NCBI GenBank assembly: GCA_947478535.1
Contig: CANJXD010000070.1
Location: forward strand, 1 to 16,141
DNA from: Acetobacteraceae bacterium
GTDB taxonomy: Bacteria; Pseudomonadota; Alphaproteobacteria; Acetobacterales; Acetobacteraceae
Length of the DNA stretch: 16,141 nt
Direction: 5' to 3'
Positions within the stretch are counted from its first letter, which is position 1, and every line of letters begins with the position of its first letter. The notes below the pieces were generated by a model, which did no database searches, was not told where the DNA came from, and was given only the letters and a program-made list of their open reading frames with translations. Shown in pieces: positions 1 to 6,467 of this stretch. Position numbers and translations under genes: made by a program.

Positions 1-729
1 CTCGGTGGAGCCGGTGAAGGACAGCTTGCGGACGATCGGGTTGGCGGTCAGTTCGCCGCCTGTCTCCGCGGCCGGGCCGGTGATGACGTTGCAGACGCCA
101 GGCGGCATGCCGGCACGTTCGGCCAGCACCGCCAGGGCGAGGGCGGAGAAAGGCGTCTGCGAGGCTGGCCGGATCACGCCCGTGCAGCCCGCGGCCCAGC
201 CGGGACCCGCCTTTCGGGTGATCATCGCGGCGGGGAAGTTCCAGGGTGTGATGGCGGCGAAGACGCCGATCGGCTCCTTCAGAACAATGATGCGGCGGCC
301 CTTGGCGTTCTGCGGGATCGTGTCGCCGTAGATGCGCTTCGCCTCCTCGGCGAACCATTCGATGAAGCTGGCGGCATAGGCGATCTCGCCCTTCGATTCT
401 GCGAGCGGCTTGCCCTGTTCGGCCGTCATGATCGCGGCCAAGTCATCCGTATTCGCCAGCATCAGGTCGTTCAGGCGCCGCAGGATCGCCGAACGCTCCT
501 TCGCCAGCATCGCCCGCCAGCCTGCCAGGGCACCATTCGCCGCCTCGATGGCACGGCGCGTCTCAGCGGCACCCATGGCAGGCACATGGCCGACCACCTC
601 CCCCGAGGCAGGGTTGCGGACGGTGAGGGTCTTGCCGCTATCGGCCTGCACCCACCGTCCGCCGATGCAATTGGCCTGGCGGAACAGGTCATGGTCCTTG
701 AGCGGCAGCCTGGCCGTGGTGTCGAGCAT
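1..729 (-). CDS. gabD: NAD(P)-dependent succinate-semialdehyde dehydrogenase, N-terminal part (cut by window edge)
   Basis: Aldehyde dehydrogenase superfamily, most like the GabD group, which oxidises succinate semialdehyde to succinate in the cytoplasm (GABA shunt). The first 243 residues are visible and the frame is open to the window edge. They cover the N-terminal half of the NAD(P)-binding domain: ITPWNFP at residues 160-166, with Asn164 as the oxyanion-hole Asn, then PASQTPFSALALA (188-200) and FTGSTE (238-243). The catalytic Cys and Glu lie outside the window. Ser190 sits where NAD-specific family members have Glu, which fits NADP acceptance. Residue 187 is Arg where the family normally has the cofactor-binding Lys (VLKPAS), and this is odd. 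The chosen ATG follows a purine-rich GGAAGGAA ribosome site; another ATG 19 bases upstream is out of frame. The gene lies 71 bp downstream of glmU on the same strand, with no clear functional link. The substrate assignment is by resemblance only. Confidence 0.85.
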   Translation of the reverse strand, partial: MLDTTARLPLKDHDLFRQANCIGGRWVQADSGKTLTVRNPASGEVVGHVPAMGAAETRRAIEAANGALAGWRAMLAKERSAILRRLNDLMLANTDDLAAIMTAEQGKPLAESKGEIAYAASFIEWFAEEAKRIYGDTIPQNAKGRRIIVLKEPIGVFAAITPWNFPAAMITRKAGPGWAAGCTGVIRPASQTPFSALALAVLAERAGMPPGVCNVITGPAAETGGELTANPIVRKLSFTGSTE

Positions 730-800
730 GACGGCTTCCTTCCAGCATGAATTTGTTGGGGAGGACGATACGCCCCACCCGTCGCTCTGTCAGCGCCCGG

Positions 801-2105
801 TCAACGCTTCTTGCCCTTGAAGCCCCGGCCCGGCTTGTTCACCTGACGCCCGCGCGCGACCGCCAGCGCGTCATCCGGCACATCCTCCGTCACCACGCTG
901 CCCGCCGCCACCAGGGCGCGCGCGCCGATCCGCACCGGGGCGACGAGGGCGCTGTCGGAGCCGATGAAGGCGCCTGGCCCGATCTCCGTCCGATGCTTGG
1001 TCACGCCATCATAATTGCAGGTGATGGTGCCGGCGCCGATATTCGCCCCGGCGCCGATCGTCGCATCGCCGAGGTAGCTCAGGTGATTGGCCTTCGCCCC
1101 CTCTCCGAGCACCGCGGCCTTCAATTCCACGAAATTGCCGACATGCGCGCCAGCCTCGATCACGGTTCCGGGCCTCAAGCGGGCAAAGGGGCCGATGATG
1201 GCGCCGCTATGCACGACACATCCCTCCAGGTGGCTGAAGGCGCGCACCTCGACGCCATCATGGACGGTAACGCCCGGGCCGAAGACCACATTCGCCCCCA
1301 CCGTCACATCCTGGCCCAGCGCCGTGTCGAAGGAAAAGACAACGCTGTCCGGCTGTACCAACGTGGCCCCCCCCGTCATGGCAGTGATGCGCAGCGCACG
1401 CTGCGCCTCCGCCTCGGCGACAGCCAACTCCATGCGGCTGTTGATGCCGCGCAATTCGGCCTCCGGCGCTTCCACCGCGATGACGCGCTGGCCTTCCTGG
1501 CGAGCCAGGGCAATGACATCGGTCAGGTAGTACTCGCCCTTGGCGTTGTCGTTCCGCACCGCCCGCAACCACCGGAACAGCGATGCCGCCGGAGCACAGA
1601 TCACCCCCGCGTTGCAGAGCCCGACTGCGCGTTCGGCCTCCGTCGCATCCGCCCACTCGACGATGCGCTCGACATCGCCGGTCGCATTGGTGATGACGCG
1701 GCCATAGCGGCCGGGATCGGCCGGGCGCATCGCCACCAGGGCAAGCCCTGACTCCCGCCGCGCTTCCACCAGCCGACGCAGCGTCCCCTGCGTGATCAGC
1801 GGGTTGTCGGCGTAGAGAACGGCGACATCACCCTCAAACGCTTCCAGCAGCGGCGCTGCCTGCAGCGCGGCGTGGCCGGTGCCGAGCCGGTCATGCTGCA
1901 CCACCACGCCATGCGGGGCGGCCACCCGCTCCAGCTCCGGCATGTCTGGGCCGACCACGACCACGGCGCGGCCGAACACCGCGCCGGAGGAAGCCAGCAA
2001 ATGCTGCAGCATCGGGCGGCCGGCAATCGGGTGCATGGCTTTGGGCAGGCGCGAACGCATACGCGTCCCGAGCCCGGCGGCGAGGATGAGGGCGGCGTGG
2101 GTCAT
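801..2105 (-). CDS. glmU: Bifunctional UDP-N-acetylglucosamine pyrophosphorylase / glucosamine-1-phosphate N-acetyltransferase
   Basis: GlmU makes UDP-GlcNAc from glucosamine-1-phosphate by acetylation and then uridylylation, feeding peptidoglycan and lipopolysaccharide synthesis in the cytoplasm. The 434-residue length is close to the usual ~450. The N-terminal Rossmann pyrophosphorylase domain shows LAAGLGTRM (8-16) followed by PK (21-22), and YADNPLI with Asp100, the equivalent of the Mg-binding Asp105 of E. coli. Asn222 in the GINSRMEL stretch is the second metal ligand. The C-terminal left-handed beta-helix acetyltransferase domain (about 245-420) carries NHLSYLGD with the catalytic His341, then NIGAGTITCNYDG (355-367). 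The frame stays open upstream to about 2687, but homology begins at the Met at 2105 and the upstream residues are antisense to gph. The Shine-Dalgarno is weak. The gene is divergent from gph across 104 bp. Function is secure. Confidence 0.96.
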   Translation of the reverse strand: MTHAALILAAGLGTRMRSRLPKAMHPIAGRPMLQHLLASSGAVFGRAVVVVGPDMPELERVAAPHGVVVQHDRLGTGHAALQAAPLLEAFEGDVAVLYADNPLITQGTLRRLVEARRESGLALVAMRPADPGRYGRVITNATGDVERIVEWADATEAERAVGLCNAGVICAPAASLFRWLRAVRNDNAKGEYYLTDVIALARQEGQRVIAVEAPEAELRGINSRMELAVAEAEAQRALRITAMTGGATLVQPDSVVFSFDTALGQDVTVGANVVFGPGVTVHDGVEVRAFSHLEGCVVHSGAIIGPFARLRPGTVIEAGAHVGNFVELKAAVLGEGAKANHLSYLGDATIGAGANIGAGTITCNYDGVTKHRTEIGPGAFIGSDSALVAPVRIGARALVAAGSVVTEDVPDDALAVARGRQVNKPGRGFKGKKR

Positions 2106-2209
2106 GACATGGCGTAATCCCGTCGCGCCCCCCACTGCAAGATATCCCGTGTGGCCAGGTGCCCGGTTGGCCCGCTTGCTCCCCTCCTGTCCGCGGATTA
2201 TGCGGGCGC

Positions 2210-2860
2210 ATGACCATGATCGCCGTCTTCGACCTCGATGGGACGCTGGTAGACAGCGCGCCCGACCTGCATTCCGCCCTGGACCGCCTGATGGCCCACC
2301 GCAGCCTGCCCGGTTTCCAGCGGCAGGAGGTGGTGGCCATGATCGGTGATGGCGCCAAGGTGCTGGTGGAACGCGCCCTCGCTTCCCGCGGACAGCCCTT
2401 TGACCAGCCGGCGCTGGACAGCTTCCTCGAAGACTATTCGGCCAATGCGGCCGTCGATACCACGACCTTCGACGGCATCCCCGCCGCGCTGGACGCGATC
2501 GAGGCTGCAGGCTGGCGGCTTGCGGTCTGCACGAACAAGCCCGTTGTCCCGGCCCGTTCCGTGCTGGCCGATATCGGGCTTGGTGGCCGCTTCGCCTACA
2601 TCGGCGGTGGCGATTCCTACCCGACCCGGAAGCCCGATCCCGCGCATTTGTTGGCGACATTGCGGGACGCCGGCGGCGGTCCCGCAAAGGCCGTGATGGT
2701 TGGTGATCACCACAACGATATGGCCGCTGCGTCCGGCGCCGGTGTTCCGGCTATTTTCGCCGGGTGGGGCTACGGACCGCTGGCGATGGCGGCTGGCGCC
2801 CCGGTGGCGACGCGGCCGTCCGACCTTCCCGCCCTACTGGCGCGCTTCCGCCACCGCTGA
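2210..2860 (+). CDS. gph: Phosphoglycolate phosphatase (HAD superfamily)
   Basis: HAD-family hydrolase of 216 residues, most like Gph, which dephosphorylates 2-phosphoglycolate to glycolate. Motif I is FDLDGTLVD with nucleophile Asp8 and acid/base Asp10. A helical cap domain spans about 16-85. Motif II is Thr108 in CTNKP, motif III is Lys141 in TRKPDP, and motif IV is GDHHND (165-170) with Asp166 and Asp170. The ATG at 2210 puts DLDGT near residue 8, as is normal; an in-frame ATG at 2159 would add 17 unrelated residues, and the ATG at 2216 is a minor alternative. No convincing Shine-Dalgarno precedes 2210. The gene is divergent from glmU. Its last 27 bases overlap the end of the convergent DUF3108 gene. 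HAD substrates are hard to assign from sequence, so another small phosphate monoester is possible. Confidence 0.92.
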   Translation: MTMIAVFDLDGTLVDSAPDLHSALDRLMAHRSLPGFQRQEVVAMIGDGAKVLVERALASRGQPFDQPALDSFLEDYSANAAVDTTTFDGIPAALDAIEAAGWRLAVCTNKPVVPARSVLADIGLGGRFAYIGGGDSYPTRKPDPAHLLATLRDAGGGPAKAVMVGDHHNDMAAASGAGVPAIFAGWGYGPLAMAAGAPVATRPSDLPALLARFRHR

Positions 2861-3619
2861 GGCGGAGGCCCGCAGCAGGATCGCGGTAGCGGTGCCGAAC
2901 CAACGGCTCGGTATTTCGACCCGCACGGGAATTGGCGGCGCCCCGGGGAAGGGGGATGCGAGCCATGCCGTGCCGATTTGGGGCCGCCCTTCATCCACGC
3001 TGCGGTCTCGGCGGAAGCCGGCCACAAGGCGCCATTCGAAGGAACAGCGCAGCGCCTCGCCATGCCAAGCGGCGCGCCAGGGGCGGATGAGGTCCCGCCC
3101 AGCCGTGCGCGCCACATAATCGTTGCGACGCCGCCCGTCGAACACCTGGGCCTGCGCCTCGCATTGACCGGTACGGCCGACTTCACGCGAGAACTGCGCC
3201 AGGGCGGAAAGGGCATCCACCGTGCCCCGTTGCAGATCCGCCGGCACATCCTCGCGTTCTTCATCCACCAAGGGAACCAATTCGCGGATCACCGGGTCAC
3301 CAGACGCCCAGGCTAATTCCGTCCGCCGCGCGCGGCCGCGCCAGACCCCATCGGAGGCATAGGCCTGGGGCGTGGCCGCGATCCCAGCCCAGGCGCCGCG
3401 CACCTGCGCTCGCTGCTCGCCGGAAGCGAAAACCGCGGCTAGGCCGCGGGTACGGGCCAAGGTCGTGAATCGGTAGCCCTCGGCAGTTAGGTCGAGTTCG
3501 GCTTCCAGTTCCAGCACCGTCATTCCGGCGGCATGGACTTCATAGACGGCGCGCACGGGTTGCGCCGCCGCAGTGAAGGGCAGCCAGGCGAGGACAGCGG
3601 CAAGCAGGGGATAGCGCAT
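2834..3619 (-). CDS. DUF3108 domain-containing secreted protein
   Basis: A 261-residue protein of the DUF3108 family, for which no firm biochemical role is known. It starts with a typical Sec signal peptide (hydrophobic run from about 5 to 18, predicted cleavage after Ala19 in TAAAQ), so the mature protein should be periplasmic. The start of the mature part, AVYEVHAAGMTVLELE, is the usual opening beta-rich segment of this family, and the rest is predicted beta-rich. The ATG at 3619 is fixed by the signal peptide, although GGAAGG sits only one base from it, which is unusually close. The 3' end overlaps gph by 27 bp, tail to tail. Upstream it is divergent from the tRNA-Val gene, so its promoter must lie in or near the 99-bp gap at 3620-3718. 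Identification of the family is good; function is unknown. Confidence 0.86.
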   Translation of the reverse strand: MRYPLLAAVLAWLPFTAAAQPVRAVYEVHAAGMTVLELEAELDLTAEGYRFTTLARTRGLAAVFASGEQRAQVRGAWAGIAATPQAYASDGVWRGRARRTELAWASGDPVIRELVPLVDEEREDVPADLQRGTVDALSALAQFSREVGRTGQCEAQAQVFDGRRRNDYVARTAGRDLIRPWRAAWHGEALRCSFEWRLVAGFRRDRSVDEGRPQIGTAWLASPFPGAPPIPVRVEIPSRWFGTATAILLRASASAVAEARQ

Positions 3620-3674
3620 GCCTTCCCATATCGGGCGGCGGCACTGCCTGCCAAGAGCGATTGCGGGGGGATGC

Positions 3675-3704
3675 TTGACACGGACATGGGCTCCGCCCTA
3701 TCCA
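3675..3704 (+). promoter_or_regulatory. Sigma70-type promoter for tRNA-Val
   Basis: A perfect -35 hexamer TTGACA (3675-3680) is followed after 18 bases by TATCCA (3699-3704), four of six matches to the -10 consensus. Transcription would begin near 3711, a few bases before the mature tRNA 5' end at 3719. It is the best housekeeping-type promoter I can see in the window. The same 99-bp gap must also hold the promoter of the divergent DUF3108 gene, which I could not identify. Confidence 0.7.
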
Positions 3705-3718
3705 GCGCGCCCTGGGAT

Positions 3719-3793
3719 GGGCGCGTAGCTCAGCGGTAGAGCATCGCCTTCACACGGCGGTGGTCGCAGGTTCAATCCCTGCCGCGCCCACCA
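3719..3793 (+). tRNA. tRNA-Val, anticodon CAC
   Basis: A complete 75-nt cloverleaf with encoded CCA. The acceptor stem GGGCGCG (3719-3725) pairs with CGCGCCC (3783-3789), followed by discriminator A and CCA. The D arm is GCTC/GAGC around AGCGGTA. The anticodon stem is TCGCC/GGCGG with loop TTCACAC, giving anticodon CAC, which reads GUG valine codons. The T arm is GCAGG/CCTGC with loop TTCAATC. The variable loop has five bases. It stands alone, with no second tRNA beside it. Confidence 0.97.
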
Positions 3794-3826
3794 TCCCCGG
3801 CTTTCCACCTCGCTCAACACCCGGTA

Positions 3827-3852
3827 GCCGAAGGGGCTGATGCCCCTCCGGC
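3827..3852. terminator. GC-rich hairpin between tRNA-Val and the EF-hand gene, possible bidirectional terminator
   Basis: GCCGAAGGGGC (3827-3837) pairs with GCCCCTCCGGC (3842-3852) around a TGAT loop, with ten pairs of eleven and one A/C mismatch. It lies 33 bases after the tRNA 3' end and 29 bases beyond the stop codon of the minus-strand EF-hand gene, where a terminator for two convergent units is expected. Neither side has a T-tract, so it is not a classical intrinsic terminator. It may act as a transcript-end stabiliser. Confidence 0.4.
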
Positions 3853-3881
3853 CAGCGGTGTTTCTGCCGTCCGCCCTGCGC

Positions 3882-4466
3882 TCAGTTGGCCTGCGGCGCG
3901 GGTGCCGGGGCGCCGGCAGGCGGCGGACCGCGACGCTCGCCGCCCTGCATCGGGCCGCGCGGCCCATGGTGGCCGTGATGGCGCGGCATCACTTCCTCAC
4001 GCGACAGGGCGCCGTCCGCGTTCTCGTCCCGCGCGCGGAACATCGCCTCCGCGAAGGGGCGCAGTTCCTCAAGCGACACCTTGCCATCGCCGTTCACGTC
4101 GAGAGCCCGGAACATCCCCTGGCCACGCTGTTCGGCCTGCGGCGGGGCCGCCCGGCGCCCACCCATCTGCGACTGCATGAAGGCGCGGAACTCCTCCACC
4201 GTCACGCCACCGTCGCGGTTGGCATCGACTTCCTGGAAGCGAGCCTGCAGCCAAGTCCAACCTTCCTCACGGCTCACGCGGCCATCATTGTTCGCATCCG
4301 CACGGGCAAACGCCTCACCGACCGCAAAGCCGCCGCCATGCGGGCCACGGGCCGCCTGAGCGGGGGGGCCACCGGCACCGGGGCCGGGCTGCGCCATCGC
4401 CGGCAGCGCCGCGACGCCCAGCGCCAGGGCCGCACCCGCAAGCCAGCCAAACCTGATCGAAGCCAT
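3882..4466 (-). CDS. Secreted EF-hand calcium-binding protein with four canonical loops
   Basis: A 194-residue protein with a Sec signal peptide (hydrophobic stretch 7-20, predicted cleavage after Ala25 in LPAMAQ), so probably periplasmic or extracellular. Four canonical 12-residue EF-hand loops start at residues 57 (DANNDGRVSREE), 81 (DANRDGGVTVEE), 123 (DVNGDGKVSLEE) and 147 (DENADGALSREE). Each keeps D-x-N-x-D-G and a terminal Glu, so all four should bind Ca2+. A Pro/Arg/Gly-rich linker at about 101-117 splits them into two pairs, and the tail (162-194) is rich in His, Gly and Pro. The start at 4466 follows AGGAGA (4473-4478) at six bases; the frame is open further upstream but only adds non-signal sequence. 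A short hairpin precedes the ribosome site. The gene is preceded by the M20 peptidase on the same strand with a 124-bp gap. Its physiological role is unknown; a Ca2+ buffer or sensor is a guess. Confidence 0.9.
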   Translation of the reverse strand: MASIRFGWLAGAALALGVAALPAMAQPGPGAGGPPAQAARGPHGGGFAVGEAFARADANNDGRVSREEGWTWLQARFQEVDANRDGGVTVEEFRAFMQSQMGGRRAAPPQAEQRGQGMFRALDVNGDGKVSLEELRPFAEAMFRARDENADGALSREEVMPRHHGHHGPRGPMQGGERRGPPPAGAPAPAPQAN

Positions 4467-4472
4467 TCTCGT

Positions 4473-4498
4473 TCTCCTGTTGCCGACCCAGCGTCGGC
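4473..4498 (-). promoter_or_regulatory. Hairpin abutting the Shine-Dalgarno of the EF-hand gene
   Basis: On the minus strand GCCGAC and GTCGGC (4493-4498 and 4482-4487) form a perfect six-pair stem with a five-base loop, GCTGG. Its 3' side ends three bases before the ribosome site AGGAGA (4473-4478), which is six bases from the ATG. It could modulate ribosome access or stabilise the mRNA 5' end. It could equally be a protein-binding inverted repeat or chance. Confidence 0.35.
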
Positions 4499-4590
4499 TA
4501 CAGGGGGAAGATGGACCCTGACTGCAACAGAGGCGTGTCGGAGGCGGTGACGGCACGTGAGGAAGCGTAACGCGCCAGCCCCGCCTGGTT

Positions 4591-5991
4591 TCATCCCCGT
4601 GACGGAGTTCCCGCCTCACCCAGGTCCCACCAAAGGCCCGCAAACCCAGCGATTCCCTCGCGCGCCACGGCGATCAGCATGTGCTCATCCGGCCCATGCT
4701 GCTTGCAGCCATTGTAGCTGTGCGGAACCCAAACCAAGGGCACACCGAGGTGGTCTACGAAGACATCGCCGGGCAGACCGCCGGAGCTGTTGGGGATGAT
4801 CTGCACGGGTTTGCCGAGCGACCGCGCCAGCGACGCTTGCACCCAGCGGACCCAGGGGTGATCCGGTGCGGTTCGGCTGGCCGGCATCCGGATTGCGCCA
4901 CGCTCGATCCGCACATCCTCCAGGCGATGCGCGTCCAGATGCGCACGCAGCGCCGGCAGGAAGACCGAGGGGTTGGAGTCGACGGTATAGCGAATCTGGC
5001 AATGGGCACGGGCCTCCGGCGCCACGGCGTTCACCGGCGCCTCAGGCCTGCCGGAAATCATCGCCAGGACGATGAAGCTGTTCCAGCCGTAAATCTTCTC
5101 GGCCGCGGTCAGGCCCGGTTCACCCCATCCCTCATCGATTGTTGCCGCGCCATCCCCGCCACCCACCGGGCAGCCCGCCAGCACCGTGCGGAGCGAGTTG
5201 GAGATGCCCCCTTTGGGCAGCCAATCTCGCACCAGGATCTTGCCGTCCCGATCCATGATCGTGGACAGGGCATGCGCCAGGATGATGGCGGGGTCCGTGG
5301 TCAGCCCGCCCCAGTGGCCGGAATGCACGCCCCCCTCGCGCAGTTTCACGACGAGATCGAAGTGGTAGGACCCCCGCGTGCCCGTGGCGATGGTCGGAAC
5401 ATCGGGCTCCACCCTCGGACCATCGGAGGCGATCAGCGCATCCGCAGCAAGCGCCTCGGCATTCTCCGCGACAAATTCCCGGAGGCCGCGGGACCCGTTC
5501 TCCTCCGCCATCTCGATGACAAGCTTCACATTCGCGCCGAGGCGCCCACCGCGTTCCGCTAGTACAGCCTCCAACGCTGCCAGGTTCAGGGCGTGCTGGC
5601 CCTTGTTGTCGGCAGTTCCGCGGCCGTACCAGCGACCGTCCTCCATGGTCATAACCCAGGGCTGCAAGCCGGCGCGCCACTGATCTTCCAAGCCTCGGAC
5701 GGTGTCACCATGGCCGTACAAAAGCACGGTCGGGAGGCCGGGACCCTCGATCCGCCGGCCCATCAGGATGGGGCCGAAACCCGGAACAGGATTGGGCGAG
5801 ATATCCACGGCAAATCCGAGCCGTTCCAGCCAGGGGCGGACGGCGTTCTCCAGGTAATTCGCCAAGGCGGGCTTGCCGGACGCCTCCTGGGATGTGGACG
5901 GGATGGCGACGAGATCGCGCAGATGGCTCTCAAAACCACCATCGTCGAAATGCTGTACTGCGCGCGCAATCGCGCCCTCGCGCGTTCCCAT
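4591..5991 (-). CDS. M20 family metallopeptidase (dipeptidase / N-acyl amino acid hydrolase type)
   Basis: A 466-residue cytoplasmic di-zinc amidohydrolase of the M20 (ArgE/DapE/ACY1/CNDP) clan. Metal ligands are visible in order: His94 in YGHGDTV with Asp96, bridging Asp128 in GRGTADNKG, catalytic Glu163 and ligand Glu164 in MAEENGS, Asp190 in ASDGPR, and the late His432 in CKQHGPDEH. The dimerisation (lid) domain runs from about 205 to 365. Length and the layout of the AEENGS and SYNGCKQHGPDEH segments resemble the carnosine-dipeptidase-like branch more than ArgE or DapE, but the substrate cannot be read from sequence. No signal peptide is present. The ATG at 5991 follows AAGG at a normal distance. 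It lies 81 bp after a small secreted-protein gene on the same strand; co-transcription is possible but unproven. Confidence 0.9.
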   Translation of the reverse strand: MGTREGAIARAVQHFDDGGFESHLRDLVAIPSTSQEASGKPALANYLENAVRPWLERLGFAVDISPNPVPGFGPILMGRRIEGPGLPTVLLYGHGDTVRGLEDQWRAGLQPWVMTMEDGRWYGRGTADNKGQHALNLAALEAVLAERGGRLGANVKLVIEMAEENGSRGLREFVAENAEALAADALIASDGPRVEPDVPTIATGTRGSYHFDLVVKLREGGVHSGHWGGLTTDPAIILAHALSTIMDRDGKILVRDWLPKGGISNSLRTVLAGCPVGGGDGAATIDEGWGEPGLTAAEKIYGWNSFIVLAMISGRPEAPVNAVAPEARAHCQIRYTVDSNPSVFLPALRAHLDAHRLEDVRIERGAIRMPASRTAPDHPWVRWVQASLARSLGKPVQIIPNSSGGLPGDVFVDHLGVPLVWVPHSYNGCKQHGPDEHMLIAVAREGIAGFAGLWWDLGEAGTPSRG

Positions 5992-6072
5992 TGGCTTACC
6001 TTGTCCCGAAGATTGATACGGCGCGGCGAATGTGGCTGAGAGAAAGCCCTCGGTCCAGCCCCGCGGCTGTCG

Positions 6073-6408
6073 TCAACGAGTGTTGGCGGGGGCGTTCGAT
6101 GATCCGCCAGAGCCTGGCGTGCCCGCGCCCAACACGAGGGCCGCCGCGACCGGCACCAAGGCCGGTACAATGCCTGCCAGGCCAAGACCAATGCCGAGAC
6201 TCGCGGCCGGCGGACCGATCGGTGTCAGGACAACCGGCGGCACGATAGACGGGGCCATTGGTAGCGCCGGGCGAGGAGCAGGCTGCCCACGCGGGGCCAC
6301 GACGACGGCAGCGTCCGCCGGGACGACGATCGAAAGAAGGCTCTGCGCCGCCACTGGATCAGCGGCGAGCACCCCCAGCACAGCGCAGAGCGGAAGCTTC
6401 AAGACCAT
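6073..6408 (-). CDS. Small secreted or membrane-anchored hypothetical protein
   Basis: A 111-residue protein I do not recognise as a named family. It has a likely signal peptide (hydrophobic 5-16, possible cleavage after Ala21 in PVAAQ), a middle part rich in Pro, Ala and Val (about 30-66), a Gly/Leu/Ala-rich hydrophobic segment (about 70-95) long enough to span a membrane, and a short Gly/Ser/Asn tail. No cysteine is present in the predicted mature part and no enzyme motif is visible. Support for a real gene is the signal-like N-terminus, the two hydrophobic segments in one frame and the fit between neighbours (59 bp to the dehydrogenase gene, 81 bp to the peptidase gene, all minus strand). 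The ribosome site before 6408 is poor. Confidence 0.6.
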   Translation of the reverse strand: MVLKLPLCAVLGVLAADPVAAQSLLSIVVPADAAVVVAPRGQPAPRPALPMAPSIVPPVVLTPIGPPAASLGIGLGLAGIVPALVPVAAALVLGAGTPGSGGSSNAPANTR

Positions 6409-6467
6409 CTGGCAAAGCTAACCCATCGCCGACGCGGCTCGCCAGCGGAATTCATCGCGCCGGCCGC

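Noticed and set aside
747..1751. Plus-strand open frame of 334 residues
   Set aside because: Antisense to glmU, low-complexity Arg/His/Ala-rich product with no recognisable domain.
2106..2687. Upstream extension of the glmU frame to about 2687
   Set aside because: The added residues are Arg/Pro-rich, antisense to gph and unrelated to GlmU, whose homology begins at the Met at 2105.
3698..3967. Minus-strand open frame of 89 residues containing WWARQGLNLRPPPCEGDALP
   Set aside because: It is the antisense translation of the tRNA-Val gene plus flanks. This type of product is a recurrent false annotation across genomes.
4681..5562. Plus-strand open frame of 293 residues
   Set aside because: Antisense to the M20 peptidase, whose metal ligands are all intact on the other strand.
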